From Ligustrum vulgare (Eukaryota; Streptophyta; Magnoliopsida; Lamiales; Oleaceae), in assembly GCA_963555705.1 (NCBI GenBank), contig OY743168.1:24310139-24374138 (forward strand): a stretch of 64,000 nt of DNA, given 5' to 3'. The position numbers and the translations under genes are program-made. Within the stretch, counting starts at the first letter, position 1. The number at the start of each line of letters is the position of its first letter. Shown piece after piece: positions 36,503 through 48,298 of the stretch. The notes below the pieces were generated by a model. It saw nothing but the letters and a program-made list of their open reading frames with translations, did not search any database and was not told where the DNA came from.

Positions 36503-36585
36503 CAGAAAGTTGCTTCATCTACGGTACTGGCATAAGCACCTCCACCTATAAGTAGACCCATGGTGGCTCCTGTGAGTCACCTACC
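36503..36585 (-). pseudogene. DHODH pseudogene, exon 2, with in-frame stop
   Basis: 83-nt exon between acceptor TTGCACCGCAG and donor GTATTC. It reads GR-stop-LTGATMGLLIGGGAYAS and then TVDEATF. This is the membrane-anchoring segment of mitochondrial DHODH. The TGA at codon three falls where a Trp or Leu codon is expected, so one point mutation truncates the product. Confidence 0.88.
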
Positions 36586-38213
36586 CTGCGGTGCAAGTGT
36601 AACAATTTAAATATGTGGAATCAAGAAAGAATGCAGAACTATTATTCAGATTTTTATCCTTTTAACTTAACAAAGAACTAATTGCTTCTCAATTGAAACG
36701 AAGCACAATACAATAGAAGTCATAAAAATTAAATATTTTGGTACTATGAGATTGAGTAATGTTGGGAATCGTGTCGAAAATTTAGCTTCGTAGTCCCTCG
36801 ACCCATGGTCGAAGAATTTTTGCCCCAACTAACCACAATATGTGTAACCCAAGAGTGACAGGTTAGAGACTTTTCCATTCTATCTTGAGGTGTTAATTGG
36901 GTCATTAGCCCTGTTGCTCGGTAGGTGGATCCTATTGGTGGCTCGGGTTTTAATTAGGTTCTCGACCTATTCCCTAATTAAAACCTAAGCCTACCCATTT
37001 ATTCTCTCTAACCCTCACCTCTCGATTAAGACTCTCACGCACACTATCTAAGCCTCTGTCTCTTGGTGATAGCGGCTATTCCCTTTCTCTTTATGAGAAA
37101 TCCGATCTTTTCTCTGTGAGAAGTCATTACCTTACCTTTCGGCCTCTTGCTTGCTCGCTGCCTTCCTCTTCGTGAGTTTGGCCCCTGCTTCGGTTCCTCT
37201 ATTGCGGTGTAAACTGCGATCTCGTTGGTTTCGTGTTTGGGCAGACTGGTTCAGTTCTTTCTTCTTCGTGAAATAAGTGGGTTGTGGGCTGCCTCGGAGT
37301 GTCTCGTGCTGTCTACGTGTGGTGTTTCCTATTGTGGTTGTTGGGGAAAATTTCTGAACCCTCGATTTGTACCACACTGCTTGGTTTCGAAGTTTAAAAG
37401 GAGTTCTTCCTTTTTTATGCTTTGATTATTGTTTATTTATCATTCTTAACATATTGTCAATCATATATTCTAAGTGATTAACTTGACTACTTTGTGTTGT
37501 TGAAGGTTGAAATCACTACATACTGGTATCAGAGCCAGGGCTTGACTGATTGGCGAACTTCTGTGTTTTTGGAATCGATATTTTTTTTTAACTTTGTGTT
37601 CATTGCCTTATTGCTGAAATTATTTCTAATTTTTTTCATAACCTGCGTATTGGAAAAGTTCTTGACTGATTGTGCCATTTTGCTTTTTTTGCAATCACAG
37701 TTAACTTTGAAAGTTGATTCTTGCTTGGTGCTGTATCTGCTTATATATCGAAGGATCGCTAATTGCAAATTCGAAAAATAAACAAATAATTTCGCATCAC
37801 TCCTAATTACGGACACAGAAAAGTTCGCTCTGGTAAATTGGCTGATCACTTTTAAATTTCTGTAATAGCAGGTTATCGTGTGGGGTGACCATTAGGCTTG
37901 TGGTTTCCTATTGCTAGTTATAGGATTTAATTGCTAATACATGTGATTTGGATATTGCTGTGTTATACCTGTTTTTGATATATCTTGGTGATTATTTATT
38001 TCTTGTTGCTTTTGATATTAGAATTGTTCCCTAGACCTTACTCGTGTCGAAAATTCTCTTGACCTGAGATCCTTTGAGTCTCACGGAATCCTGAGAATCT
38101 AGAACTTGCTTTGCTCTAAAGACCTTGTCCCCTGTCTGAAAGCTTATTTGTACTAGAAGTGAGCTCAGAAATCGCCTCCGTGCGATTTCCACCTCACTTC
38201 GTTCCTTAAAGCT

Positions 38214-38266
38214 CCCCCCCCCCCCCCCCCGGGATTTGGAGAGCGAAAAATCCGATGGGGGGGGGG
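38214..38266. repeat. Poly-C/poly-G inverted tracts in copia B leader
   Basis: A run of 17 C (38214-38230) is followed 26 bp later by 10 G (38257-38266), with GGGATTTGGAGAGCG and AAAAATCCG complementary segments between. It can fold as a hairpin and the G-rich strand could form a quadruplex. It lies between the PBS and gag of copia B. Confidence 0.85.
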
Positions 38267-38658
38267 TCGCCACTGTTCGCGCGTTCCAGTTACCCGCCTG
38301 CGTGTCCACATACGCGTGCATGTACGTGCATTTTCGACTCTTTCTAAATGGACTTTAACGCGGTTAAATGGATAATCTATCATGAGTCATGTGCAACTCA
38401 ATTTCTGAATTAGTGAAGTATATGTTTTCTGACAAAATATGGTATTTTCTAAAAGTCCAAATCCATAGGTTTCGGATTCGTTATTATTATTTAGCTTCAA
38501 TGAATCGGATCGTTTCCCCCCTAACCCCCTCGGGGGGCACGGCTCGAAGAGTCTGTGTAATGGTAGGTCCCTTACTCCATTCAGTTCCTTCATGGCGGTC
38601 CCGAGTTAGATTGCTCAGGATATATATATATTGTGTTGTGTTGATTATTTTTGAAATA

Positions 38659-39480
38659 TGTTTGCACATCATTTTGACTTGAGTGTCTTTAATGGAAATG
38701 GTGATTTTTCTATTTGGCAACAAAAAATGAAAGGTATTTTGGTTCAGCAAAAAGTTTCTAAAGCAATTGATAATTCTTTTCCTGCTATTGTGACTGACCA
38801 ACAGAAAAAGGAATTTGATGAACTTGCTTAATCTTCTATTATCTTGCATTTATCTGATAGTGTTTTACGAAAAGTTGGTAAACACGATACTACTTAAGCT
38901 CTTTGGAAAAAGTTACAAGAACTTTACTTAACACAATCCACCCCGAAAAATATTTTTCTACTTGAAAGCTTTTTCAGTTTCAAAATCGATCCTTCAAAAG
39001 AATTAGATTACAATCTTGATATTTTCAATAAACTTGTTCAAGATATCACAAACTGTGGTGATAAAGTACCTGAAGAATACAAGGCCATAATTTTATTGAA
39101 TGTCATTCCTGACATATATAAGGATGTTAAGAATGCTATCAATATGGGAGGGAGACCCTTACCCTGGAGGTATTCATTGATTCACTTAAAAGTAAGGATA
39201 GGGAGATAAGAGTTGAAAAAGGTGGGAGAAAACAAGGGGAGATCCACTTTATGAGAGGTAAGACTCAAACAAAGGGTGGTGGAAATAGTGGGAGCATGCA
39301 AAGTAGGGGTGGCAAGAAGAAGGGTAGAAGTAGATCCAAATCATGAGGGAAAGCCGCAGGTAAAAAGTGTTATGGTTGTGGTCAGTTAGGCCACTTTATT
39401 AATGATTACTATAAGGAGAAAAATAAACTAAAGGGGAGTGAACAAGGGGAGGCAAACATTGTGGCACCAAAACATAGTGA
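38659..39480 (+). pseudogene. Copia B gag, broken
   Basis: Starts MFAHHFDLSVFNGNGDFSIW and continues with several in-frame stops (after DELA, after KHDTT). The CCHC knuckle near 39370 reads CYGCGQLGHFINDYYK: the last cysteine is Tyr, so the finger is dead. Confidence 0.85.
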
Positions 39481-39539
39481 ACCTGGTGAGGTGTCCTTTT
39501 AGATCCCAAGCCTAGTGAAATTAACCTGTCTATGAACTC

Positions 39540-42492
39540 CCATACTGATGAATGAATTCTTGACTTTGGTGCATCTTTCCATGTCACTTCGCATAAGCAT
39601 TGATTTGATCATTTGCATGAGTCTGATCATGGTCATGTTGTTGCATGGGGTGGAGTCGCAAATAACATTACAGGTGTTGGTGATGTTACTGTTAAATTTG
39701 AAAATGGATTTGTGCGTACCTTGAAGAATGTTAGGTACATTCCACATATGGGTAGAAATTTGATATCTGTGGGAGAATTGGAAAATACAGGTTTCACAGG
39801 GGGGCTTGGTGACGGGATGATTAAAATGTTTAAAGGTGCACGTAGGGCCTTTAAGGACATTAGGAAAAATGGCATTTACATAACTCATGCTGAGGTAGTA
39901 GGTGGTCAAAACCATACTATTGCATCCATTGACACCGATCACACACAAAAATGGCACAATAGACTAGCACATGTGAGTGTTAAAGGTCTAAAATATTTAA
40001 ATGATAAGGGTGTGTTTGGAAAGGATAAGGTGTCTGATATGTCATTTTGTGATCATTATGTGCTTGGTAAACATCACAGGATGTCTTTTGCATCCATCAC
40101 ACACCGGACAACTAGAATACTTGAATACATTCACTCTGATTTATGGGATTCAGGGAGCAATCCCACATTTGGTGGTAACAAATATTTTCTGTCTATTATT
40201 GATGATTTCTCCAGATGTGTGTGGATTTATTTGTTGAAAGATAAATCTGAAACTTCTGAAAAGTTTAAAACTTGGAAATTACAGGTGGAGAACCAAACAC
40301 GTAAAAGTGTAAAATATTTGAGAACTGACAATGGTCTTGAATTCTGCAATTCTGATTTTGACAATATGTGTAAAGATATTACTAGACATAGAATTGTGTC
40401 TTACACTCCCCAGCAAAATGGGGTTGCTGAAATGATGAATCGTACATTACTTGATAAAGTTAGATGTATGATGTTAAGCTCTGGTGTGCCTCAATCTTTT
40501 TGGGGTGAATCTATTATGACTGCGTGCTATCTAATTAATATGACTCCTTCTGCTGCTTTGAATGGTGATACTCCATATGAAAAATGGTATGGAAAATGTG
40601 CTGATTATTCTATGCTTAGAACTTTTGGTTGTACTGCGTTTTCTCATCAAAGTGAGGGAAAGTTAGAACCTAGAGTTAGAAAGTGTGTTTTTTCTAGGAT
40701 ATCCTGAAGGTGTTAAAGGGTATAGGTTGTGGGACGGAAGCCAAAAGGGTGTGAAAATAATTATCAGCATAGATGTCACCTTTAATGAGTCTGAGATGCC
40801 GTGTCTAGGAAATGAGGAACAGCTAGAGATAGGTGGAGATGAGCCCTCTCTTGAGGTGGAGAGTGTTAGAGTCCCTATCCCCATTACCCTGAGTGAGGTG
40901 GAGAATAACCCCCGACAAGATCACGCGAATGTAGAATTTGAAGAAGATGACCCTATAGATCATCCTGTTGACCATAACCCCTTGGATGGCTATCAGTTAG
41001 CTAGAGATAGGGAAAGAAGACCACATAAAGAACCCCAAAGAATGTCCGACTACATTATAGCCTATGCTAGTTACAAAGACCTAGCTGATAAGGAACCCAA
41101 TTACCTATGAGGAGGCTATGAGAAGTGAAAGTAGTAAACTTTGGGTTAGTGCCATGAAAGAGGAGATTGAGTTGCTTCATAAGAATCAAACTTGGGTTTT
41201 AGTGGACAGACCAAAAGATAAATCTATTGTAGGTTGCAAGTGGGTCAAAAAGGTTAAGGAGGGTACCACTGAGAGTGAGCCTGTGAGATATAAGGCTAGG
41301 TTAGTAGCCAATGGATACACATAAAAGGAAGGGGTTGATTATAATGAGATTTTCTCTCCCGTTGTTAAGTATACCACCATTAGAGTCATGCTTGCTTTTG
41401 TTGCTTATTATGACTGGGAACTTGAACAACTTGATGTGAAAACTACTTTTTTACATGGGGATCTTGAATAGAAAATTTTTATGTTTCAACCCAAAGGGTT
41501 TGAAGATAAAGAAAAACCTGATCATGTGTGTTTTCTTAAAAAATCATTATATGGTTTAAAACAATCACCTTGACAGTGGTACAAGAAATTTGATTCTTAT
41601 GTGCTATCTATTGGTTTCAAGAGAAGTGAGTTTGATCATTGTCTGTACTATATGCACCACAGCACTGATGAGTGTGTGTATTTGTTACTTTATGTGGATG
41701 ACCTATTATTGATTGGTTCTAACATGATTTTAGTAGACAAAGTTAAAAGTGAGTTAAACAAAGAATTTGATATGAAGGACCTAGGCCATGCTAAACGTAT
41801 TTTAGGTATGGAAATTGAAAGAAATAGGTCTAACTCTTATTTATTCCTGCATCAAACTCCCTATGTGCACAAGGTGTTAAAGAAGTTTGGTATGACTAAT
41901 TGTAAGCCTGCTTCTGTGCCTCTTGGAAACCATTTTGTTTTAACAAAAGATCAATCATAGTGATACTTACAATGTGGGTTTAATCTATAAGTGCAAATCT
42001 AATAATGTGAAATTGAAGGGTTTTACTGATGCTGATTATGGTGGAGATAGAGATAATAGGAAATATACTTCCTCTTATGTGTTTACTTTGTGTGACTCAT
42101 GTGTTAGTTGGAAATCTCAACTCCAACATATTGTTGCTCTCTCTACTACTGAATGTGAATATATTGCTGTTACCGAGACCTATAAAGAAGTTTTGTGGTT
42201 TAAAGGATTACTTAATGAACTAGGTACCTTAAATGAAAGTGTAACTATATATTTTGATAGTCAATCAGCTATTCATTTATGTAAGAACCCTGTTTTCCAT
42301 GAACGCACTAAACATATCGATGTTAGGTTGCATTTTATTAGAAATATTGTTTCTCAAGATGAAATCAAACTTGAGAAAGTGCATACAGATTATAACCCTG
42401 CAGATATGGGCACAAAGGTGCTCACATTGGTAAAATTTAGAAGTTGTCTATTGCTTCTAAATATCGGTACAGGTATGAAAAGTTCTGATTAG
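39540..42492 (+). pseudogene. Copia B pol, broken
   Basis: Protease at about 39555: LDFGASFHVT, where the catalytic DSG is DFG, followed by a stop. Integrase 39613-40707: HNRLAHVSVKGLKYL; the zinc site reads CDHYVLGK (CxxC lost to Tyr); HSDLWDSG, RTDNGLEF and TPQQNGVAEMMNR follow, so the DDE residues are present. RT 41118-41960: WVSAMKEEIELLHKNQTWVL, then LLYVDDLLLIG. About 60 codons of the RT-RNase H link are missing at 41960-41974. RNase H 41974-42492: FTDADYGGDRDNRKYTS, ALSTTECEYIA, FDSQSAIHLCKNP, HIDVRLHFIR. At least five stops or frameshifts. Confidence 0.9.
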
Positions 42493-43540
42493 TTTAGGAC
42501 TTTACTTCTGCATTTACTAAACATGTGTTGTTTTGTCTTTTTACAGGTTTGTTCTATACTAATGTGGAGGTTTGTTTGGAGTTTTTGGTTCCAAACAAAC
42601 CTCGGGGGCAATGATGAAACATCGTGTCAGAAATTTAACTTCGTGGGCCCTCGGCCCATGATCGAAGAATTATTTGCCCCAACTAACCACAATATGTATA
42701 ACCCAAGAGTGACATGTTAGAGTCTTTTCCATTCTATCTTGAGGTGTTAATTGGGTCATTGCCTCTATTGCTCAGTAGGTGGATCCGATTGGCGGCCCAG
42801 GTTTAAATTGGTTCTCGACCTATTCCCTAATTAAAACCTAAACCTACCTATTTATTCTCTCTAACCCTCACCCTCTCGGTTAAGACTCTCACACACACTC
42901 TCTAAGCCTCTCTCTCTCTCGGTGATAGCGGCTATTCCCTTTCTCTTTGTGAGAAATCCAATCTTTTCTCTGTGAAAAGCCATTACCTTACCTTTCGGCT
43001 TCTTGCTTGCTCGCTGCCTTCCTCTTCATGAGTTTGGCTCCTACTTTCGTTCCTCTATTGTGGTGTAAACCGCGATCTCGTTGGTTTCGTGTTTGGGCAA
43101 ACTGGTCCAGTTCTTTCTTCTTCGTGAAATAAGTGGGTTGTGGGTTGCCTCGGAGTGTCTCGTGCTGTTTACATGTGGTGTTGCCTATTGTGGTTGTTGG
43201 GGAAAATTTCTGAGCCCTAGATTTGTACCACAGAGCTCGGTTTCGAATTTTAAAGGGAGTTCTTCCTTTTTTATGCCTTGATTATTGTTTATTTATCATT
43301 CCTAACATATTGTCAATCATAAATTCTAAGTGATTAACTTGACTACTTTGTGTTGTTGAAGGTTGAAATCACTACAAGTAACTCAATTTATAAATCTAGT
43401 AAGCAAGACTAATAGACGAATGCCAGAAAGGGACAATTCCTAATGCAAGTATACTCCCAAGAGCGTTCATGTTTGTTTATGCCTAAAATGAACATTTTTG
43501 CATAACGTAATTAAAATTAAAATTAAAACATGAAAAGATT

Positions 43541-43695
43541 ACCTTTTTGGAAAAATGAGGAACTTTCTTGGGAATATTAGGAGAATTAGCACTCGAAGCG
43601 GCAATGGAAAAATAATGCATTGTAATATTATTTGATTTAAGCTTCCTAGATATAAAGCATTCTCTCATGAATTTCATAGCAATCCTTGCAGCCAT
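43541..43695 (-). pseudogene. DHODH pseudogene, exon 1
   Basis: Starts MAARIAMKFMRECFISRKLK and ends PKKVPHFSKK before the donor GTAATC. It is rich in Arg and Ser with no acidic residues in the first 20, a mitochondrial targeting peptide as in plant DHODH (fourth step of UMP synthesis, inner mitochondrial membrane). About 7 kb of intron 1 separates it from exon 2, most of it copia B. The exon itself is still open. With the other exon pieces it defines a 20.5-kb disrupted gene. Confidence 0.85.
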
Positions 43696-44051
43696 TTTCT
43701 CCGAAAAGGAAGAAAAAATACGTTGACAAGGCCTCTCCTCAAAAGACTAACAATTGTGAGTAATTGTATGTACATATGATTATCTATATAAACTCGTGAG
43801 TGTAAAGAAAGCGGTCCTAAAGAAAGGTCTCTGTATCTACGAGTGAGTGGGAGAATTTGCAGGGAAAAAAAAAAGAAGACAAGGGGAAGTGGTCGGCGTA
43901 TTAGAGCATCCCCGGATCAGGACTTATGTTTTCTAAAGCAGATCGAATTGACCTGTTCATCAGAAAAATGTGAACCGATCAAAAAACCATGTGTATATAT
44001 ATAAGGTACTCTACAAAATTTGTATTATGATAAGTTTAGACATATATGTTA
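43696..44051. other. Upstream region of the DHODH pseudogene
   Basis: Mixed sequence with a poly-A run. Bases 44005-44061 are related to 50855-50910 on the other side of the MULE, a pre-existing ~90-bp tandem duplication at the target. No other gene seen. Confidence 0.5.
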
Positions 44052-45069
44052 TGAACATAATCAGTCCCGACGCCCAGGAAAATGGACTTCAGCTTTGCCT
44101 TGCATGGGATTCCATGCAAGGCAAAGCAATTATGCTTGCTTTAATATGTTGTCAGCATGCGGCTGACAACATTTTTTAATTTATTTATTTATTTTTGTTT
44201 TTATTTTGTCTTTTGTTATTTTAGTTTTTTTTTTTAGTATTTTAATTTTTTTTGTTTTGTATTTTTTATATTTTGATAATGTATTTTTTTTAGCTTTTAT
44301 TTTGTCTTAATAATTTTTAATATACTTATATTACATTTTTTTGATATTAATAATAACATCATAAATTTCATATGATATTTGTAATAACATTGTCACAAAT
44401 TTAGATAGACTAACAGAAATATTGCATAAATTAGATTAATTTTCTTCAAATTTAAATCGAACTACGTTGAACGAGTACAACAATAAGTAGTTTAATGGTT
44501 GTCATCATCGTCAAACCTATGGAATGCACCATAATCACTACTAGAAATACCAGTGTACCTATCTTCTTGAGTGTCATCCAAAGAGTATTGTGGATGATAT
44601 GGTTTGTCCACTAGCTGACTCCTAAAGATGTGGAAAAATTCATTGAAATGTAAGCATAGTAGAAAATAAAACAAAATAATCACAACAATTAATAGTTATC
44701 GATCAACTAACATCGACTGTAATGATGGACAAGTTCTTTTATCATGTCTACTGCGACCAAAAATACGAAAATTTCTCTTCGAATGAGACATGGCTATTTC
44801 TTTAGATGACTTCAATCTCTTCCCGCACCCTTTTGTTCTAATCGGAGTAGGATCAACCACGAGTTGGGCACCTTCGTAGCTCTTGCTGATAACCCTACTC
44901 ATTTCCACATCTCCTCCACTATCCATAGCTTTTACCTGTATTTTCAAGTTTTGAAATCCATTATGAACGTAGTACGAGCGTCAGTCAAAGCACCTTCGTC
45001 CACCAACTCTGTTGTAGTGTGCGCCAGCATCCCATGTTGAGAAATTAATGATTGACCACCCATTGAGGT

Positions 45070-46312
45070 TAGAGGGGTGGGCGTGGGTTGGGTCGAGTTA
45101 ATTTTTTGCCCAACCCAAGTATGAGTTCAAACCCAACCCAATTAAATTTCGGTCGGATTGGGTTGGGTTGGGTTGGGTTGGGTGGTTTGGGCTTTGATCC
45201 AATTAGCAAGAAATCTTGAAATTAAAAAAATTAAGCCCATAAATCAACCATTAACTCAAATCAATTATGTATAATACAATAAGCTCAAATATAATAAATT
45301 GAATACTTGCTAATAAAACTAAATAAGTTCAAACCATATTTGAATTTCATCCAAATTATAAAATGTGCTTGAAATTCTCGAAATTTAAATGGTCATATTT
45401 TTTGAAAAATCTTGTTGGGTTGGGTCGAGTTGGTTTTTTCACCCAACTCACAACCCAACCCGACCCGACCAATTTTTTTTTTGTTTTTTAGAACCCAACC
45501 CAACCCGATTTTCATCAAAAACCAACCTAAACCAATCGGATTGGGTTGGGTTGGGTGGTTTTAGCGGGTTTGGTGGGTTAATACACACCCCTAGTTAGAG
45601 GTGGACGTGGGTCGGGTCGGGACAATTTTTTGCTCAACCCGAACCCAACCCACTGTGGTCGAGTTGATAAAAAATCAACTCAACCCAACTATGAGTTTAA
45701 ACCCAACCCAACCTAACCAAGTTTTGGTTGAGTTAGGTCGGGTTGGTCGGTATGGGCTTTGGCCCAACTAACTAAAAAAATTGAAAAAGAAAAAAAAGCC
45801 CATAAATAAATCATTAACTTAAATCAATTATATACAGTACAATAACCCTTAATACAATAAATTGAATACTTGCTAATAAAATTAAAACATGTTCAATCAA
45901 TATTTAAATAAGTTAAGTTTTTTTTTTTAAAAAAAAACAAAGTAACTAAAAAGTTTGCCAATCTAAAGAAAGAAACGTGCTCAATGTAAATGTCGAAAGA
46001 ATGTCAAAAAAAAAAAAATGTTTTTCCACTTTAATGATTTTTCAGAGAACGTTATGTACGTAAACAAGACAAACTAATATAAAATTATTTAGAATTGATC
46101 ATTATGTAGAAAAGGAAAATATCTTATATTAAAACAGTGCTAACTTAAAAAAAATTAAATTATTATTCGGGTTGGGTTGGGTCGGGTTTTTCATCCAACC
46201 CGCAACCCTACCCAACCGGACCAAAAAATTTAAAAAAAACTCAAACCCAAACCGATGGGTCGGGTCGGTTTCGACGGTTTCGGCGGGTTCGATCGGTTTA
46301 TGCCCACCTCTA
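45070..46312. mobile_element. hAT-type MITE pair in the MULE
   Basis: Outer limits TAGAGGGG...CCCACCTCTA, flanked by the perfect 8-bp duplication ATTGAGGT (45062-45069 and 46313-46320). It is composed of two related modules, 45070-45594 (ending ACACACCCCTAG) and 45595-46312 (starting TAGAGGTGGACGTGGG). Both are rich in GGGTTGGGT/ACCCAACCC tracts near their ends. Most likely one MITE inserted at the very edge of another of the same family. Confidence 0.75.
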
Positions 46313-46439
46313 ATTGAGGTTGTCGTTGGTTCAAAGACTGGAGTTGCTTTTGCATTTTGCGTCCACTAACCTAAAATGTATTGATCTGGTAACAACATCA
46401 CCTGTTTCCTAAGCATAATTGCAAGCATGTGACGACATG

Positions 46440-47670
46440 CAGTGGCGGAACCACCGTATGGCGAGCCAGCGCGGCCGCGCTAGCTGGCCGCCGGTGGACC
46501 GCAAGGGAGCCGTCTGAATTCTGAAGGTGAAGTTTCAATTTTTTTTTCTCCCCAAAACCCTCCTCCAGTCCAGCAGTCCTCCGCCTTCCTTCACTGTGAA
46601 AGTGAAAATGAAAGTGTGAAAAAATCCACAAACCAAAACCAATTCCATGGCATTTACCCAACCCAAATCCCATTCCCGTCTCCTCAGTCCTCTCTCGATT
46701 CTGACTCAAGTTCAACTACGAAGACAGTCTCCTTTCTGGGCTCCAGCCTCCAACCGATTAAGTAGCCTGCATCAACGACGAAGACGTAGACGGTCTCCTT
46801 TCTGGGCTCCAGCTTCGGATTGCACAGTCCGCACTACACTGGTGGCTGGTGCAGCGGTGCTCTCACCTCTCTGCTCGCCTCGGCCTCGGTGACGGTAAGA
46901 CTTAAAGAGTGTTGTAATTTTTTTTTTAGGTTTTGTAATGTTTTTAGATTTTGTAATGTTGTAAGTTTTAATAAATAATATTGATTCTTCATTTTTTATT
47001 TCTTAATTTTTTGGTTAGATTAGTCCATTGTGCTTCCAGACCAGTCAATCACTACCCAATTTTTGATCCATTTGTGATTTCTCATTTGAATTATAAGGTA
47101 ACGAGGCTAAACCTTGATTCATTATAATTGATTTGGGAATTATGCATAAATGTTACATTTAAATTTTTACAATGTGGTTTGATTTGTGAATTGTGATTGT
47201 TGGTGAAAATATGATTTTATTTGTGAATTGTAATTATTGATTTATTGTTTGTAATTTGTGAATTGAGATTTGGTGAATATTTGATTTAATTTGTGATTAT
47301 TGATTTACATATTATGGAACATTTTTTCCAACCTAAACGAAGGTCTCAACCTAGTGGTTCTAGTAGTTCTGCAACCGCTTCTAGTAGACCACATGAGTTA
47401 GTAGACTTTGATGACGCTAAGAAACGAATACCGAATGATGTAAGTGTCATGTATTTTGCATCTACTTTGGTTTGTATTGAATTATGTATTCATATATTTC
47501 ATTACAACTTTTTATTCTAATTTCTGTACCTAATCATAATTTTGTAATATTATTTAATTAAATAACATAATCAATCTCGCTATTGCAACCGAGGATATAT
47601 GTCGGTCAACGATCCGCGGTCAAAAGTCAACGCTCGCTCTAGCTGAATTTCTCGGCTGGATCCGCCACTG
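46440..47670 (+). mobile_element. Non-autonomous hAT element inserted in the SWIM finger of the MULE transposase
   Basis: Ends CAGTGGCGGA and TCCGCCACTG, flanked by the perfect 8-bp duplication ACGACATG (46432-46439 and 47671-47678). Inside, a frame from 47314 (MEHFFQPKRRSQPS, then HELVDFDDAKKRIPND) resembles the start of plant TTF/hAT-type transposases, and the rest is deleted. GC-rich inverted sequence occurs at the left end (GCGCGGCCGCGC). Confidence 0.85.
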
Positions 47671-48298
47671 ACGACATGGATATCCTTCAAACTCAAATGT
47701 TTTGCAGATGCATGCTATGAAGTCAATGGCCCTGAAGTAGTTCAGCTCACGTTGGCGATGATATCTTTTTCCAATATCAAAACGCGTTACAATATACGTT
47801 TTGACACCCTCGTATGCTTATTTCTTTGAGAAAACGTAGTAGCTACTCTGAGCTAATTCCTCTTGAAACAACAGGAAAATTGTCTTTGTATAAATATGTG
47901 TCATTTGAGTTTCCATGGAAAATGTTGTTATTGTACGAGGCACCTCGTTGAAGTCAGTGTGGTTGGAAACCAATTCGATGTGTGCGGTGAGCCAGATCAC
48001 TGGTAAACTATGTAATAAAATCCATTAATGTATCTGTCTTATTGACATATCTTTTGAAGAACGCGTGGTTGCTTTCTGATCGTTGACTGCTTGACATCCC
48101 AGCAGAAAATATATGCTTCACGTACGCAAGTACCAAATGACTTTGTATTTCATACATATTGGCGAGCCACTCATTATCACCAAGATCAGTAGTTTCCATC
48201 ACATCAGCCCAACACGATTAGAACTCCTCTGGGGACTCCGACTGCTTAATGATACTCACCAGGCCGTGGTATAGTTCCTAGTACAACACGAGACTCAT

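Larger units (their letters stand above)
36760..43376 (+). mobile_element. Ty1/copia retrotransposon B in DHODH intron 1
   Basis: The left LTR 36760-37520 and right LTR 42612-43376 share ATCGTGTC, CTTGAGGTGTTAATTGGGTC and the end GAAATCACTACA. The 5-bp target duplication is AGTAA (36755-36759 and 43377-43381). The PBS TGGTATCAGAGC is at 37524-37535, and a purine-rich GGGGGCAA tract precedes the right LTR. The LTRs are visibly diverged and the coding part has many stops, so it is older than copia A. It shares orientation with neither copia A nor the host gene. Confidence 0.93.
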
